The notes beneath the pieces were generated by a model. It saw only the letters and a program-made list of their open reading frames with translations, was not told where the DNA came from and searched no databases. Positions 52,336 through 61,293 of a stretch of DNA of 64,000 nucleotides are shown in pieces (the stretch's first letter is position 1; each line of letters begins with the position of its first letter). This stretch comes from Flavobacterium agrisoli (GTDB lineage: Bacteria; Bacteroidota; Bacteroidia; Flavobacteriales; Flavobacteriaceae): contig NZ_JAEHFV010000002.1 of assembly GCF_016522065.1 (NCBI RefSeq), forward strand, positions 124,001 through 188,000, written 5' to 3'. The translations under genes and the position numbers were made by a program.

Positions 52336-55300
52336 ATGAAGTTAGCAGAAATATCGATTAAAAGACCATCCTTAGTAATCGTTTTATTTACGATTCTTAC
52401 TTTAGGCGGTTTATTAAGTTACTCCCTAATGGGGTATGAGTTGATTCCGAAGTTTGAAACCAACATGGTAACCATTTCGACGGTGTATCCAGGAGCTTCG
52501 CCAAGTGAGGTAGAAACTTCGGTAACCCGTAAGATTGAAGATGCCGTTGGTGCTTTGGAAAATGTAAAAAAAGTTGAAGCTTCCTCTTATGAAAGTTTAT
52601 CCGTCGTAATGGTTCAGTTGAATACTGGTGCCGACGTGAACTACGCCATGAATGATGCGCAAAGAAAAGTAAATGCCATTTTGGGAGATCTTCCTGATGA
52701 TGCTGAGGCGCCTTCACTTCAAAAATTCTCATTAGATGATTTGCCAATTATCACTATGAGTGTTTCCAGTGATAAATTGAATAATAAAGAATTATATGAT
52801 TTATTAGATAAGAAAATTGAACCAATATTCTCCCGTGTAAATGGAGTGGCTCAGGTTGATCTTGTTGGAGGCCAGGAAAGAGAAATTCAGGTGAATTTAG
52901 ATGAAAAGAAAATGCAAGGATACGGCCTTTCTATAGGCGATGTACAACAAGCAATTTTAACATCTAACCTTGATTTTCCTACGGGAGCTTTAAAAACAAG
53001 AGCATCCAGAGCAACGATTCGTCTTGCTGGAAAATATCGAAATATTGCCGAAATGAATAATCTTGTGGTTTCTAATAAAAACGGAGCACAAGTACGCCTT
53101 TCAGATATTGCAACCGTTTTTGATTCGCAAAAAGATACCGAAAAAGTAGCACGATACAATCAGTTACCAACCATCTTAATGCAGGTTAAAAAGCAATCAG
53201 ATGCAAATGCAGTAACGGTTTCTGAGTTAATTGAAAAAACAGTAGCTCAGGTAGAAACAGATTATAAAGCCCAAGCGGTAAAAGTAAAAATCGTAGATAA
53301 TACAACCGACTTTACTTTGGAAGCTGCCGATCACGTAATCTTCGATTTATTCTTGGCGATTATTTTGGTGGCGGTTGTAATGTTATTATTCCTTCACAAT
53401 GTCAGAAACGCGTTCATCGTAATGGTTTCTATTCCAGTATCATTAATCGCAACCGTAATCGGAATGTATTTAATGGGCTATACCTTAAACTTAATGAGTT
53501 TATTAGGACTTTCATTGGTAGTTGGTATCTTGGTGGATGATGCGATTGTGGTTTTAGAAAACGTCTACCGTCACATGGAGATGGGTAAAAGCAGAATCCG
53601 TGCAGCTTATGACGGAGCTTCAGAAATTGGATTTACAGTAACTGCTATTACCTTGGTAATCGTGGTGGTGTTCTTACCAATTGCGATGAGTTCTGGATTG
53701 GTATCTGATATTTTGGCACAATTCTGTGTAACTGTTGTAATTGCTACGATGTTCTCATTATTGGCGTCGTTTACTATTATTCCTTGGTTGTCTTCAAGAT
53801 ATGGTAAATTGGTACACTTAACAGGTAAAAATCCTTTTGAAAGATTTATTCTTTGGTTCGAAAAACAATTGGATGTATTTACACACTGGATTTCAGGAAT
53901 TTTAGAATGGTGTTTGAAAACTACTTTAAGAAGAGTGATGAGTGTATTTTTGACATTCTTACTTCTTATAGTAACTACCATGGGATTACTTGGAGGAGGA
54001 TTTATTGGGGGTGAATTCTTCCCTAAAACAGATAGAGGTCAGTTTTTAGTTCAAATGGAATTAACTAAAGATGCTTCAGTTGAGAAAACCAACCAATTAA
54101 CTTTAGAAGTAGAAAAGTATCTTAGAAATGACAAAGAAGTAGTGGATATGATTACCACTGTAGGTCAGCAATCTACAGGTTTTGGTGCAGCTCAAGCTAC
54201 TATGTATCAATCTGAAATTCAAGTAAATTTAGTCGATAAATCATTGCGTTCGGAAAGTACCGATATTAAATCGGCTAAGATAAAAAGAGCATTAGAAGAA
54301 AAATTCACAGGAGTTGAATTCAAAACAGCGCCTATCGGATTAATGGGAGCGGACGCAGCACCAATTGAAATGGTAGTTACGGGTCCAGATAATGCAACTG
54401 CGAATAAAGAAGCAAATCGTATTTTGGAGTTGTTGAAAAAAGTTCCGGGATCAGTTGATGCTGAATTGTCATCGGATGGTGGTAGCCCTGAAGTTCAAGT
54501 AAATATCGATAGAGATAAAATGGCTTCTTTAGGTTTAAACTTGGCTAGCGTAGGACAAACTATGCAAACTGCCTTCAGCGGAAATACCGATGGTAAATTT
54601 AGAGCGGGTGAATATGAATATGACATTAATATCCGTTTTGGAGATGCCAGCAGACAGTCTATAGAAGACGTTAGAAACTTAATGTTTACCAATCCTCAAG
54701 GTGAAAAAATTCGTTTGAGTCAGTTTGCCGATGTAAAAATGGGTTCTGGTCCGAGTTTGTTAGAACGTAGAGATAAAGCACCTTCTGTAAAAGTAAAATC
54801 GAAAGTAGTAGGTCGTCCGGTAGGAGATGTCGCTAACGAATGGGCAGCCATGTTTATGGACAACGAAAAAACCAAACCAGCTGGGGTTAACTACATTTGG
54901 AGTGGTGATATGGAAAACCAAACAGAAGGTTTTGGTACCTTAGGAATTGCTTTAATGGCGGCTATCGTATTAGTATATTTGGTAATGGTTTCTTTATATG
55001 ATTCATTTGTTTATCCGTTTGTGGTCTTGTTCTCTATTCCGTTAGCATTAATCGGGGTAATGGTAATTCTAGCCTTGACAGGAAATTCATTGAATATCTT
55101 TACCATGTTGGGTATGATTATGTTGATTGGTCTGGTGGCAAAGAATGCCATTATGATTGTCGATTTTGCCAACATGCGAAAAGCCGAAGGAGAGACGACA
55201 CATGATGCTTTGATTCAGGCAAACCACGCCCGTCTTCGTCCGATTTTGATGACTACCATTGCGATGATTTTTGGTATGATTCCGATTGCGATTGCAAAAG

Positions 55301-55527
55301 GAGCTGGAGCCGAGATGAATAACGGTTTGGCTTGGGTAATTATTGGTGGTTTGACCTCGTCATTATTCTTGACTTTAATTATTGTTCCGGTTGTATATTC
55401 ATTGTTTGATTCTATTTTAAGAAGAATGGGTAAAAACGAAAAAGTGGATTACGATGCCGAAATGAAAGCAGATTATGAACACCTTGAGATGAGTGAGGAT
55501 GGATTTACGCCTAAGCATAATCACTAG
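52336..55527 (+). CDS. RND efflux permease (HAE-1 type)
   Basis: A 1063-residue inner membrane pump of normal length with 12 TM helices and two large periplasmic loops. GYELIPKFETNMVTIS and PGASPSEVETSVTRKIED open the porter domain; the proton relay is in VVGILVDDAIVVLENVYRHME (double Asp). Later LLIGLVAKNAIMIVDFAN is the matching TM10 segment with Lys. The HAE-1 style points to drugs, lipids or hydrophobic compounds rather than metals. Last gene of the operon, followed by a strong terminator. Confidence 0.96.
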   Translation: MKLAEISIKRPSLVIVLFTILTLGGLLSYSLMGYELIPKFETNMVTISTVYPGASPSEVETSVTRKIEDAVGALENVKKVEASSYESLSVVMVQLNTGADVNYAMNDAQRKVNAILGDLPDDAEAPSLQKFSLDDLPIITMSVSSDKLNNKELYDLLDKKIEPIFSRVNGVAQVDLVGGQEREIQVNLDEKKMQGYGLSIGDVQQAILTSNLDFPTGALKTRASRATIRLAGKYRNIAEMNNLVVSNKNGAQVRLSDIATVFDSQKDTEKVARYNQLPTILMQVKKQSDANAVTVSELIEKTVAQVETDYKAQAVKVKIVDNTTDFTLEAADHVIFDLFLAIILVAVVMLLFLHNVRNAFIVMVSIPVSLIATVIGMYLMGYTLNLMSLLGLSLVVGILVDDAIVVLENVYRHMEMGKSRIRAAYDGASEIGFTVTAITLVIVVVFLPIAMSSGLVSDILAQFCVTVVIATMFSLLASFTIIPWLSSRYGKLVHLTGKNPFERFILWFEKQLDVFTHWISGILEWCLKTTLRRVMSVFLTFLLLIVTTMGLLGGGFIGGEFFPKTDRGQFLVQMELTKDASVEKTNQLTLEVEKYLRNDKEVVDMITTVGQQSTGFGAAQATMYQSEIQVNLVDKSLRSESTDIKSAKIKRALEEKFTGVEFKTAPIGLMGADAAPIEMVVTGPDNATANKEANRILELLKKVPGSVDAELSSDGGSPEVQVNIDRDKMASLGLNLASVGQTMQTAFSGNTDGKFRAGEYEYDINIRFGDASRQSIEDVRNLMFTNPQGEKIRLSQFADVKMGSGPSLLERRDKAPSVKVKSKVVGRPVGDVANEWAAMFMDNEKTKPAGVNYIWSGDMENQTEGFGTLGIALMAAIVLVYLVMVSLYDSFVYPFVVLFSIPLALIGVMVILALTGNSLNIFTMLGMIMLIGLVAKNAIMIVDFANMRKAEGETTHDALIQANHARLRPILMTTIAMIFGMIPIAIAKGAGAEMNNGLAWVIIGGLTSSLFLTLIIVPVVYSLFDSILRRMGKNEKVDYDAEMKADYEHLEMSEDGFTPKHNH

Positions 55528-55551
55528 TTTATAGATTTAATTTTAAATTGC

Positions 55552-55580
55552 AAAGCCTGTTTCGTTATGAAACAGGCTTT
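55552..55580 (+). terminator. Terminator of the RND operon
   Basis: AAAGCCTGTTTC and GAAACAGGCTTT pair around 5 bases, followed by TTTATT. Confidence 0.9.
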
Positions 55581-55651
55581 TTTATTATCAAATACTTAAA
55601 AACCAACTGTAAAATAGTCCAAAGAACATATTTTTCTTAAAAACAATTTAC

Positions 55652-55708
55652 ACAACCGATTGTTCTTGTTTTTTTTAAAGTTTTACTTATATTTACACAA
55701 CCGATTGT
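55652..55708 (+). promoter_or_regulatory. Xylan-operon promoter with two LacI-type operators
   Basis: ACAACCGATTGT occurs at 55652-55663 and again at 55697-55708. Each is a near-palindrome with a central CG, the form bound by LacI/GalR regulators. Between them lies a promoter: TTG (55666-55668), 19 bases, TATATTTA (55688-55695). The second operator covers the expected start site. No LacI gene is in the window. An untranslated leader of about 110 bases follows. Confidence 0.7.
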
Positions 55709-55811
55709 CTTAATTGAATTAACAATAAAATAGATTTAAAATTCATTCTTAAATAATAAAAACCTAAAATAACAAGTAATACATCAAAACTAAACTAGTA
55801 AACTACCACAC

Positions 55812-57245
55812 ATGTCTCAAAGCTCTCAAAAATTATCTGTAAAAGAAAAAATAGGATATAGTCTAGGCGATTTAGCTGCCAATTTGGTATTTCAAACACT
55901 TATGACCTATTTGGCCTATTTTTATACAGATATTTATGGTTTGTCTGCACAAGATTCTTCTATTATCATGTTGGTAGTCGGTTTAATTGCTGCCTTTATT
56001 TTTAACCCCATCATTGGGGCTTTAGCCGACCGAACCCAAAGCAAATGGGGAAAGTTTAGGCCTTGGATCTTATTTACTTCGATTCCGCTAGGGATAGTTG
56101 CTATTCTTGCTTTTACCACCCCCAACTTTTCGTATCAAGGTAAATTACTATATGCTGTAGTAACTTATACTTTATTATTGTTATTTTATGCCGGAAACAA
56201 CTTACCGTATTCAGCTTTAAGTGGTGTAATTACAGGTGATATGAAAGAGCGTAATAGCTTATCTTCTTATCGATTTGTTGCCGTAATGTTTGCGCAATTT
56301 TTTGTTCAGGTTTTCATGTTAGCCATCATCAAAAGTGCTGGTAACGGTGATAAATCTCTTGGGATTGAAAAAGTTATGACCACACTGGCCATTGTTGGAA
56401 CACTAATGCTTATTGTCACTTTTTTAACTACCAAGGAACGTATCATTCCCAAACCAGAACAAAAATCAAGTGTAAAAGAAGACCTTGCCGATTTGTTACA
56501 AAACCGTCCATGGGTAATTATGTTAGCATTAACCACATTGGTTTTTATAACACTTGCTATGAAAGGCGGTTCGTATGTGTATTATTTTGAAAATTACATT
56601 AATAAAGACCAATTAACCTCATTTGTTGCTCCTGTTTTATATTTTTTAGACCGCATCGGCTTATCTGTTTTTGGTAACGATCCTATTTCAGCTGGATTTG
56701 GATTATTCAATGCGGGCGGAATAATATTTATGATAATTGGTATTACCTGCTCAAAAAAATTAGCAGACAAATACGGGAAAAGAGACATCTTCGGACTGTT
56801 CTTATTTCTTTCAACTTTGTTTATCATAGCCTTTTATTTTTTTGCACCCGAATCGATTACCTTGATTTTTTTGGCGCAAATACTTCACGGATTTTTTTAT
56901 GGAATTACGATTCCGATATTATGGGCGATGATTGCCGACGTTGCCGATTATTCGGAGTGGAAAAACAACCGTCGTGCTACAGCTATAATTTTTTCTGCCA
57001 TGATGGTCGGATTAAAAACAGGCCTTAGCATTGGTGGTGCTCTCACTACCTCTATTTTAGGACACTACAAGTACATTCCCAACGCTGCGGTGCAAAACGA
57101 AAGTGCCATTATGGGAATCAAATATTTGGTTAGTATTTTCCCTGCAGTCCCTTTTTTGCTTGGTGTAGTCCTTTTATTTGCCTATAAAATCAACAAGCAA
57201 TTGGAAATTCAAATTGAAAATGATCTTAATGAAAGAAGAAAATAA
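55812..57245 (+). CDS. GPH-family sugar:cation symporter
   Basis: A 477-residue symporter with about 12 helices. KIGYSLGDLAANLVFQTLMTYLAYFYTD and the loop-2 motif NPIIGALADRTQSKWGKFRPWIL are classic for the glycoside-pentoside-hexuronide family (XynB/XynP and MelB relatives). It imports small glycosides across the inner membrane with H+ or Na+. First gene of an operon with GH43 and GH2, so xylosides or arabinoxylo-oligosaccharides are the likely cargo. Confidence 0.9.
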   Translation: MSQSSQKLSVKEKIGYSLGDLAANLVFQTLMTYLAYFYTDIYGLSAQDSSIIMLVVGLIAAFIFNPIIGALADRTQSKWGKFRPWILFTSIPLGIVAILAFTTPNFSYQGKLLYAVVTYTLLLLFYAGNNLPYSALSGVITGDMKERNSLSSYRFVAVMFAQFFVQVFMLAIIKSAGNGDKSLGIEKVMTTLAIVGTLMLIVTFLTTKERIIPKPEQKSSVKEDLADLLQNRPWVIMLALTTLVFITLAMKGGSYVYYFENYINKDQLTSFVAPVLYFLDRIGLSVFGNDPISAGFGLFNAGGIIFMIIGITCSKKLADKYGKRDIFGLFLFLSTLFIIAFYFFAPESITLIFLAQILHGFFYGITIPILWAMIADVADYSEWKNNRRATAIIFSAMMVGLKTGLSIGGALTTSILGHYKYIPNAAVQNESAIMGIKYLVSIFPAVPFLLGVVLLFAYKINKQLEIQIENDLNERRK

Positions 57246-57271
57246 CCTCACAGATTTTAAACTACATAATT

Positions 57272-58294
57272 ATGCCAGAAGATAGTATAGCACACATTGA
57301 TTTTGTTGCATTACGCCAAAAAGCCATTTCGCAACCACTTGTGAAAGACCTATATACCGCAGATCCATCCGCTCATTATTTTAACGGTAAAATTTATATT
57401 TATCCTTCACATGATATCGAAGCTGGAATTTCGTTTAATGATAATGGGGATCATTTTGGAATGGAAGATTACCATGTTTTTTCGATGGAATCCCCAGAAT
57501 CTGACGTCACCGACCATGGTATTGCTTTACATGTAAATGATGTTCCTTGGGCAGCAAAACAAATGTGGGCACCCGATGCAGCTTACAAAAACGGCATGTA
57601 CTATTTGTATTTCCCCGCGAAAGATTATAGTGGATTTTTTAAAATAGGAGTTGCCATCAGCAATTCTCCCACTGGTCCTTTTATAGCTGAACCTAATCCT
57701 ATTGAAGGCACCTATAGCATAGATCCAGCCGTTTTTGAAGACAAAAAAACAGCTTCTTTTTATTTGTACTTTGGTGGTATTTGGGGTGGTCAATTGCAAA
57801 AATACCGCGAAAATATATTCGATGAACATCATGTAGAACCGCAACCAAACGAATTGGCTTTAGGTCCTATTGTAGCGCGTTTGACTAATGATATGAAAAC
57901 GTTAGCCGAAAGTCCGAGAACCATTCAAATTTTGGATGAAAAAGGTGCTCCGCTCTTGGCCGGTGATAACGAAAGGCGCTTTTTTGAAGGACCTTGGGTG
58001 CATCAATTCAAAGACAAATACTATTTGTCCTACTCTACTGGTGACACCCACTTTATTTGTTATGCCACAAGCAATTCGCCTTATGGCCCTTTTACTTATC
58101 AAGGCCGAATTTTAAATCCAGTAGTAGGTTGGACAACGCACCACTCAATTTGTGAAGTCAAGGGAAAGTGGTTTTTGTTTTATCATGATTCGAGTTTGTC
58201 CGAAGGAATAACCCACTTGCGCTCAATGAAAATGACCGAATTACATCATAACGAAGACGGTAGCATCCAAACCATTAATCCTTACGGTGCGTAA
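57272..58294 (+). CDS. Glycoside hydrolase family 43
   Basis: A 340-residue five-bladed beta-propeller enzyme. The likely catalytic triad is visible: general base Asp31 (YTADPSAHYF), Asp151 (YSIDPAVF) and acid Glu239 (RRFFEGPW). No signal peptide, so it is intracellular. Family members are beta-xylosidases or alpha-arabinofuranosidases and act with inversion. It follows the symporter by 26 bases and would degrade what that protein imports. Confidence 0.9.
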   Translation: MPEDSIAHIDFVALRQKAISQPLVKDLYTADPSAHYFNGKIYIYPSHDIEAGISFNDNGDHFGMEDYHVFSMESPESDVTDHGIALHVNDVPWAAKQMWAPDAAYKNGMYYLYFPAKDYSGFFKIGVAISNSPTGPFIAEPNPIEGTYSIDPAVFEDKKTASFYLYFGGIWGGQLQKYRENIFDEHHVEPQPNELALGPIVARLTNDMKTLAESPRTIQILDEKGAPLLAGDNERRFFEGPWVHQFKDKYYLSYSTGDTHFICYATSNSPYGPFTYQGRILNPVVGWTTHHSICEVKGKWFLFYHDSSLSEGITHLRSMKMTELHHNEDGSIQTINPYGA

Positions 58295-58323
58295 AATCAA
58301 TTTCAAACTAAACTTTTATTTTC

Positions 58324-61071
58324 GTGAAAAAAACAGCCTTTCACAAAATCGGATTTGTAATTCTCATTTGGCTCTTGAATATATTTACTATTCAGGCGCA
58401 ACAATCTAATGAGCCTAAAACGCAGCCCATTTTCCGTGAGGTGAGTTCTTTAAACGAATCGTGGCAGTTTATGAAATATGCCGATAATCCGGACGATTTA
58501 ATTTACGATGTACGCCCAAAAATTGAGGATACCAACGATGCAAAAGTAGCCGACTCAAAACCAACCGAAGCGATAGTGGTAGCTTCCAATCAAAATGTCT
58601 TAAAAAATTGGATTTTACCCACGGCAAATGAATTCATTAAAGAAGATTCTAAAAAACACCTTCGCCCAGAAGGAAACCCAGGTTCGGATTTTCCCTTTGT
58701 ACAAAATGATTTTAACGATTCGCAATGGCAAGAGGTCAATTTACCTCACGATTGGGCAATTACGGGACCATTTTATTCTGGAGAAAATCCAGAAGTTGGT
58801 GGTGGCATGGGGAGATTACCAAGCCACGGTGTAGCTTGGTATCGGAAAAAAATTGAATTAAATCCTTCCGATAAAAACAAAATTATTTATCTGGATATAG
58901 ATGGAGCAATGTCGTATGCAATGGTTTGGCTCAACGGTCATTTGGTTGGAGGTTGGCCTTATGGCTACAATTCTTTCCGTTTGAATTTATCTCCTTATTT
59001 GCGTTACGATAAACCGAATCAATTGGCTATTCGATTAGACAACCCTAATCATGCTGCACGCTGGTATCCTGGTGGAGGTCTGTATCGAAATGTTTGGCTT
59101 ACAAAAGTCGCTCTCATTCATATTGCGCATTGGGGCAGTTTTATTACCACTCCAGAAGTAAGTCCAAATAAAGCGATCCTAAACTTCGAGTTAAAAGTGC
59201 AAAACAACACCCCTAATGCACAAACTATTCGAGCCCAAACGACCCTTTATGAAACCGATGTCAATGGAAAAAAAATTGGAAAAAAAATAGACTCTTTTCC
59301 AATCCAAACTTTCGAAATCGAAAAAAACACCAATAACACAAGTAACGTTCAACTAACTTTAGAAAATCCCAAATTATGGGGCGTGTTTCCGAAGCAAAAA
59401 CAAAATTTGTACCTAGCTTATACCGAATTGTTTCAAAACAACACTTTAGTTGATACTTATGAAACAAAATTTGGAATTCGGAAAATCGAGTTTGATGCCA
59501 ACCTAGGCCTGATCGTAAACGGAGAAAAAATTAAAATTCAAGGAGTCAATCAACATCATGATTTGGGTGCTTTGGGTGCTGCTTTTAATGTTAAAGCTGC
59601 CCAAAGACAATTGGAACTTTTACGCGAATTAGGCTGTAATGCTATTCGATTAGCGCATAATCCACCTGCTCCCGAATTTTTAGAATTAACCGACAAAATG
59701 GGCTTTTTGGTTATTAACGAAATATTTGATAGCTGGCAACGCAAAAAAACGCCACTTGATTTTCACTTAATTTTTGATGATTGGCATGAAGCGGATACAC
59801 GTTCATTCGTGCGTAGGGATCGTAACCACCCATCTGTAATCGCTTGGAGTTTTGGCAATGAAGTTGGCGAACAATACACCGATAAAGAGGGGGCAAAAAT
59901 TGCAAAAAAACTTCACAATATCGTTCATGAAGAAGACCCCACGCGCCCGGCTTCTGCTTCGCAAAATTTTGCCAAACCCGATATGCCTTTTTCGAATGAA
60001 ATGGATTTTATCAGTTTAAATTATCAAGGCGAAGGCATTCGAAATGCACCAGCCTATGCTCATTTAACAAATGGCATTCGAACCAAACCACTCTATGATG
60101 CTTTTCATCAAACTTTCCCCCACAAAATAATTGTGAGTAGCGAAACCGCTTCGGCGTTGAGCAGCAGAGGTTCTTATATTTTTCCGGTTACAACTGAAAA
60201 TTCGGCACCAGTTAGCGATACAACAGGTGGTAATCCGAAAACAAAAGAAGTGAGTGCCTACGAATTGTATACAGCTCAGTTTGGTTCTTCGCCGGATAAA
60301 GTATTTGCTACACAAGACAAACATCCTTTCGTAGCCGGTGAATTTGTTTGGAGCGGTTGGGATTATTTAGGTGAGCCTACCCCGTATTATTCGGCTAAAA
60401 GTTCTTATTGCGGCATTATTGATTTGGCTGGTTTTAAAAAAGACCGCTTTTATTTGTATCAATCAAGATGGCGGCCCGACTTGCCACTAGCCCATATTTT
60501 ACCACACTGGAATTGGCCTGATCAAATAGGCAAAGTAACGCCAGTACATGTTTTTACTTCTGGTGATGAAGCCGAATTATTTTTGAATGGAAAATCTTTA
60601 GGTAGAAAGAAAAAGCAAGCTTTTGAGTACCGCTTGCGTTGGGATGATGTAGTGTATCAACCCGGTAAGTTAGAAGTTGTAAGTTTCAGAAAAGACAAGA
60701 AATGGGCAAGTGAAACCATTGAGACTACAGACGATCCTAATAAAATAATGCTTAGTTGTGATACTAAAACGCTTCAAGCTAACGGAGAAGATTTGGCTTT
60801 CATTACCGTAAAAGTGATGGATAAAAAAGATCGATTGGTTCCGAATGCTCAAAACAAACTAATTTTTTCTATTGAAGGTCCTGGCGAAATTGTGGCGACA
60901 GATAATGGAAATCCATCCGATTTAACCGCTTTTAGTTCCTTTGAAAGAAATGCTTTTAACGGATTAGCTTTGGTTATAGTTCGGGCAAAAAAAGATCAAA
61001 AAGGCATTATTAAGCTTCGAATTTCTTCTGAAAATTTAGAAAAAACCCGTATTTCAATTCCTATAAAATAA
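58324..61071 (+). CDS. Glycoside hydrolase family 2, exported
   Basis: A 915-residue enzyme with a GTG start and a signal peptide ending near IQAQQ (about residue 27). The sugar-binding jelly-roll is followed by the Ig-like domain and the TIM barrel with acid/base Glu513 (WSFGNEVGEQ) and nucleophile Glu607 (IIVSSETAS). A DUF4982-like region and Ig-like C-terminus follow. Residues about 60-125 (DDLIYDVRP to HLRPEGNPG) are an extra N-terminal insert between the first strand and LPHDWAI. It is labelled beta-galactosidase in many genomes, but the xylan context leaves the specificity open. Periplasmic or secreted. Confidence 0.9.
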   Translation: MKKTAFHKIGFVILIWLLNIFTIQAQQSNEPKTQPIFREVSSLNESWQFMKYADNPDDLIYDVRPKIEDTNDAKVADSKPTEAIVVASNQNVLKNWILPTANEFIKEDSKKHLRPEGNPGSDFPFVQNDFNDSQWQEVNLPHDWAITGPFYSGENPEVGGGMGRLPSHGVAWYRKKIELNPSDKNKIIYLDIDGAMSYAMVWLNGHLVGGWPYGYNSFRLNLSPYLRYDKPNQLAIRLDNPNHAARWYPGGGLYRNVWLTKVALIHIAHWGSFITTPEVSPNKAILNFELKVQNNTPNAQTIRAQTTLYETDVNGKKIGKKIDSFPIQTFEIEKNTNNTSNVQLTLENPKLWGVFPKQKQNLYLAYTELFQNNTLVDTYETKFGIRKIEFDANLGLIVNGEKIKIQGVNQHHDLGALGAAFNVKAAQRQLELLRELGCNAIRLAHNPPAPEFLELTDKMGFLVINEIFDSWQRKKTPLDFHLIFDDWHEADTRSFVRRDRNHPSVIAWSFGNEVGEQYTDKEGAKIAKKLHNIVHEEDPTRPASASQNFAKPDMPFSNEMDFISLNYQGEGIRNAPAYAHLTNGIRTKPLYDAFHQTFPHKIIVSSETASALSSRGSYIFPVTTENSAPVSDTTGGNPKTKEVSAYELYTAQFGSSPDKVFATQDKHPFVAGEFVWSGWDYLGEPTPYYSAKSSYCGIIDLAGFKKDRFYLYQSRWRPDLPLAHILPHWNWPDQIGKVTPVHVFTSGDEAELFLNGKSLGRKKKQAFEYRLRWDDVVYQPGKLEVVSFRKDKKWASETIETTDDPNKIMLSCDTKTLQANGEDLAFITVKVMDKKDRLVPNAQNKLIFSIEGPGEIVATDNGNPSDLTAFSSFERNAFNGLALVIVRAKKDQKGIIKLRISSENLEKTRISIPIK

Positions 61072-61231
61072 GACAACTTTTGTTTGTTAAATCTTTAAAA
61101 TAGTAGTAAATCCTTTTCCACTGTTCATCAAAAAACCATTCAAGTCACCTAAGTAAATTATTAAAATACGTTTAAAACTATTGGTTTTAAAGTTTTCCTT
61201 CTAATTAAACCTATACTTGATTGAAAATAAA

Positions 61232-61266
61232 ATCCCTCGACTTATTCTAAAATACAATCGAGGGAT
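61232..61266 (-). terminator. Terminator of the GH10 operon
   Basis: On the minus strand ATCCCTCGA and TCGAGGGAT form a stem around a loop of about 17 bases and are followed by TTTTATTTTC. On the plus strand no T run follows, so it serves the minus-strand gene. Confidence 0.7.
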
Positions 61267-61293
61267 GATTACTACAGTTTAATTTAGAGATCC

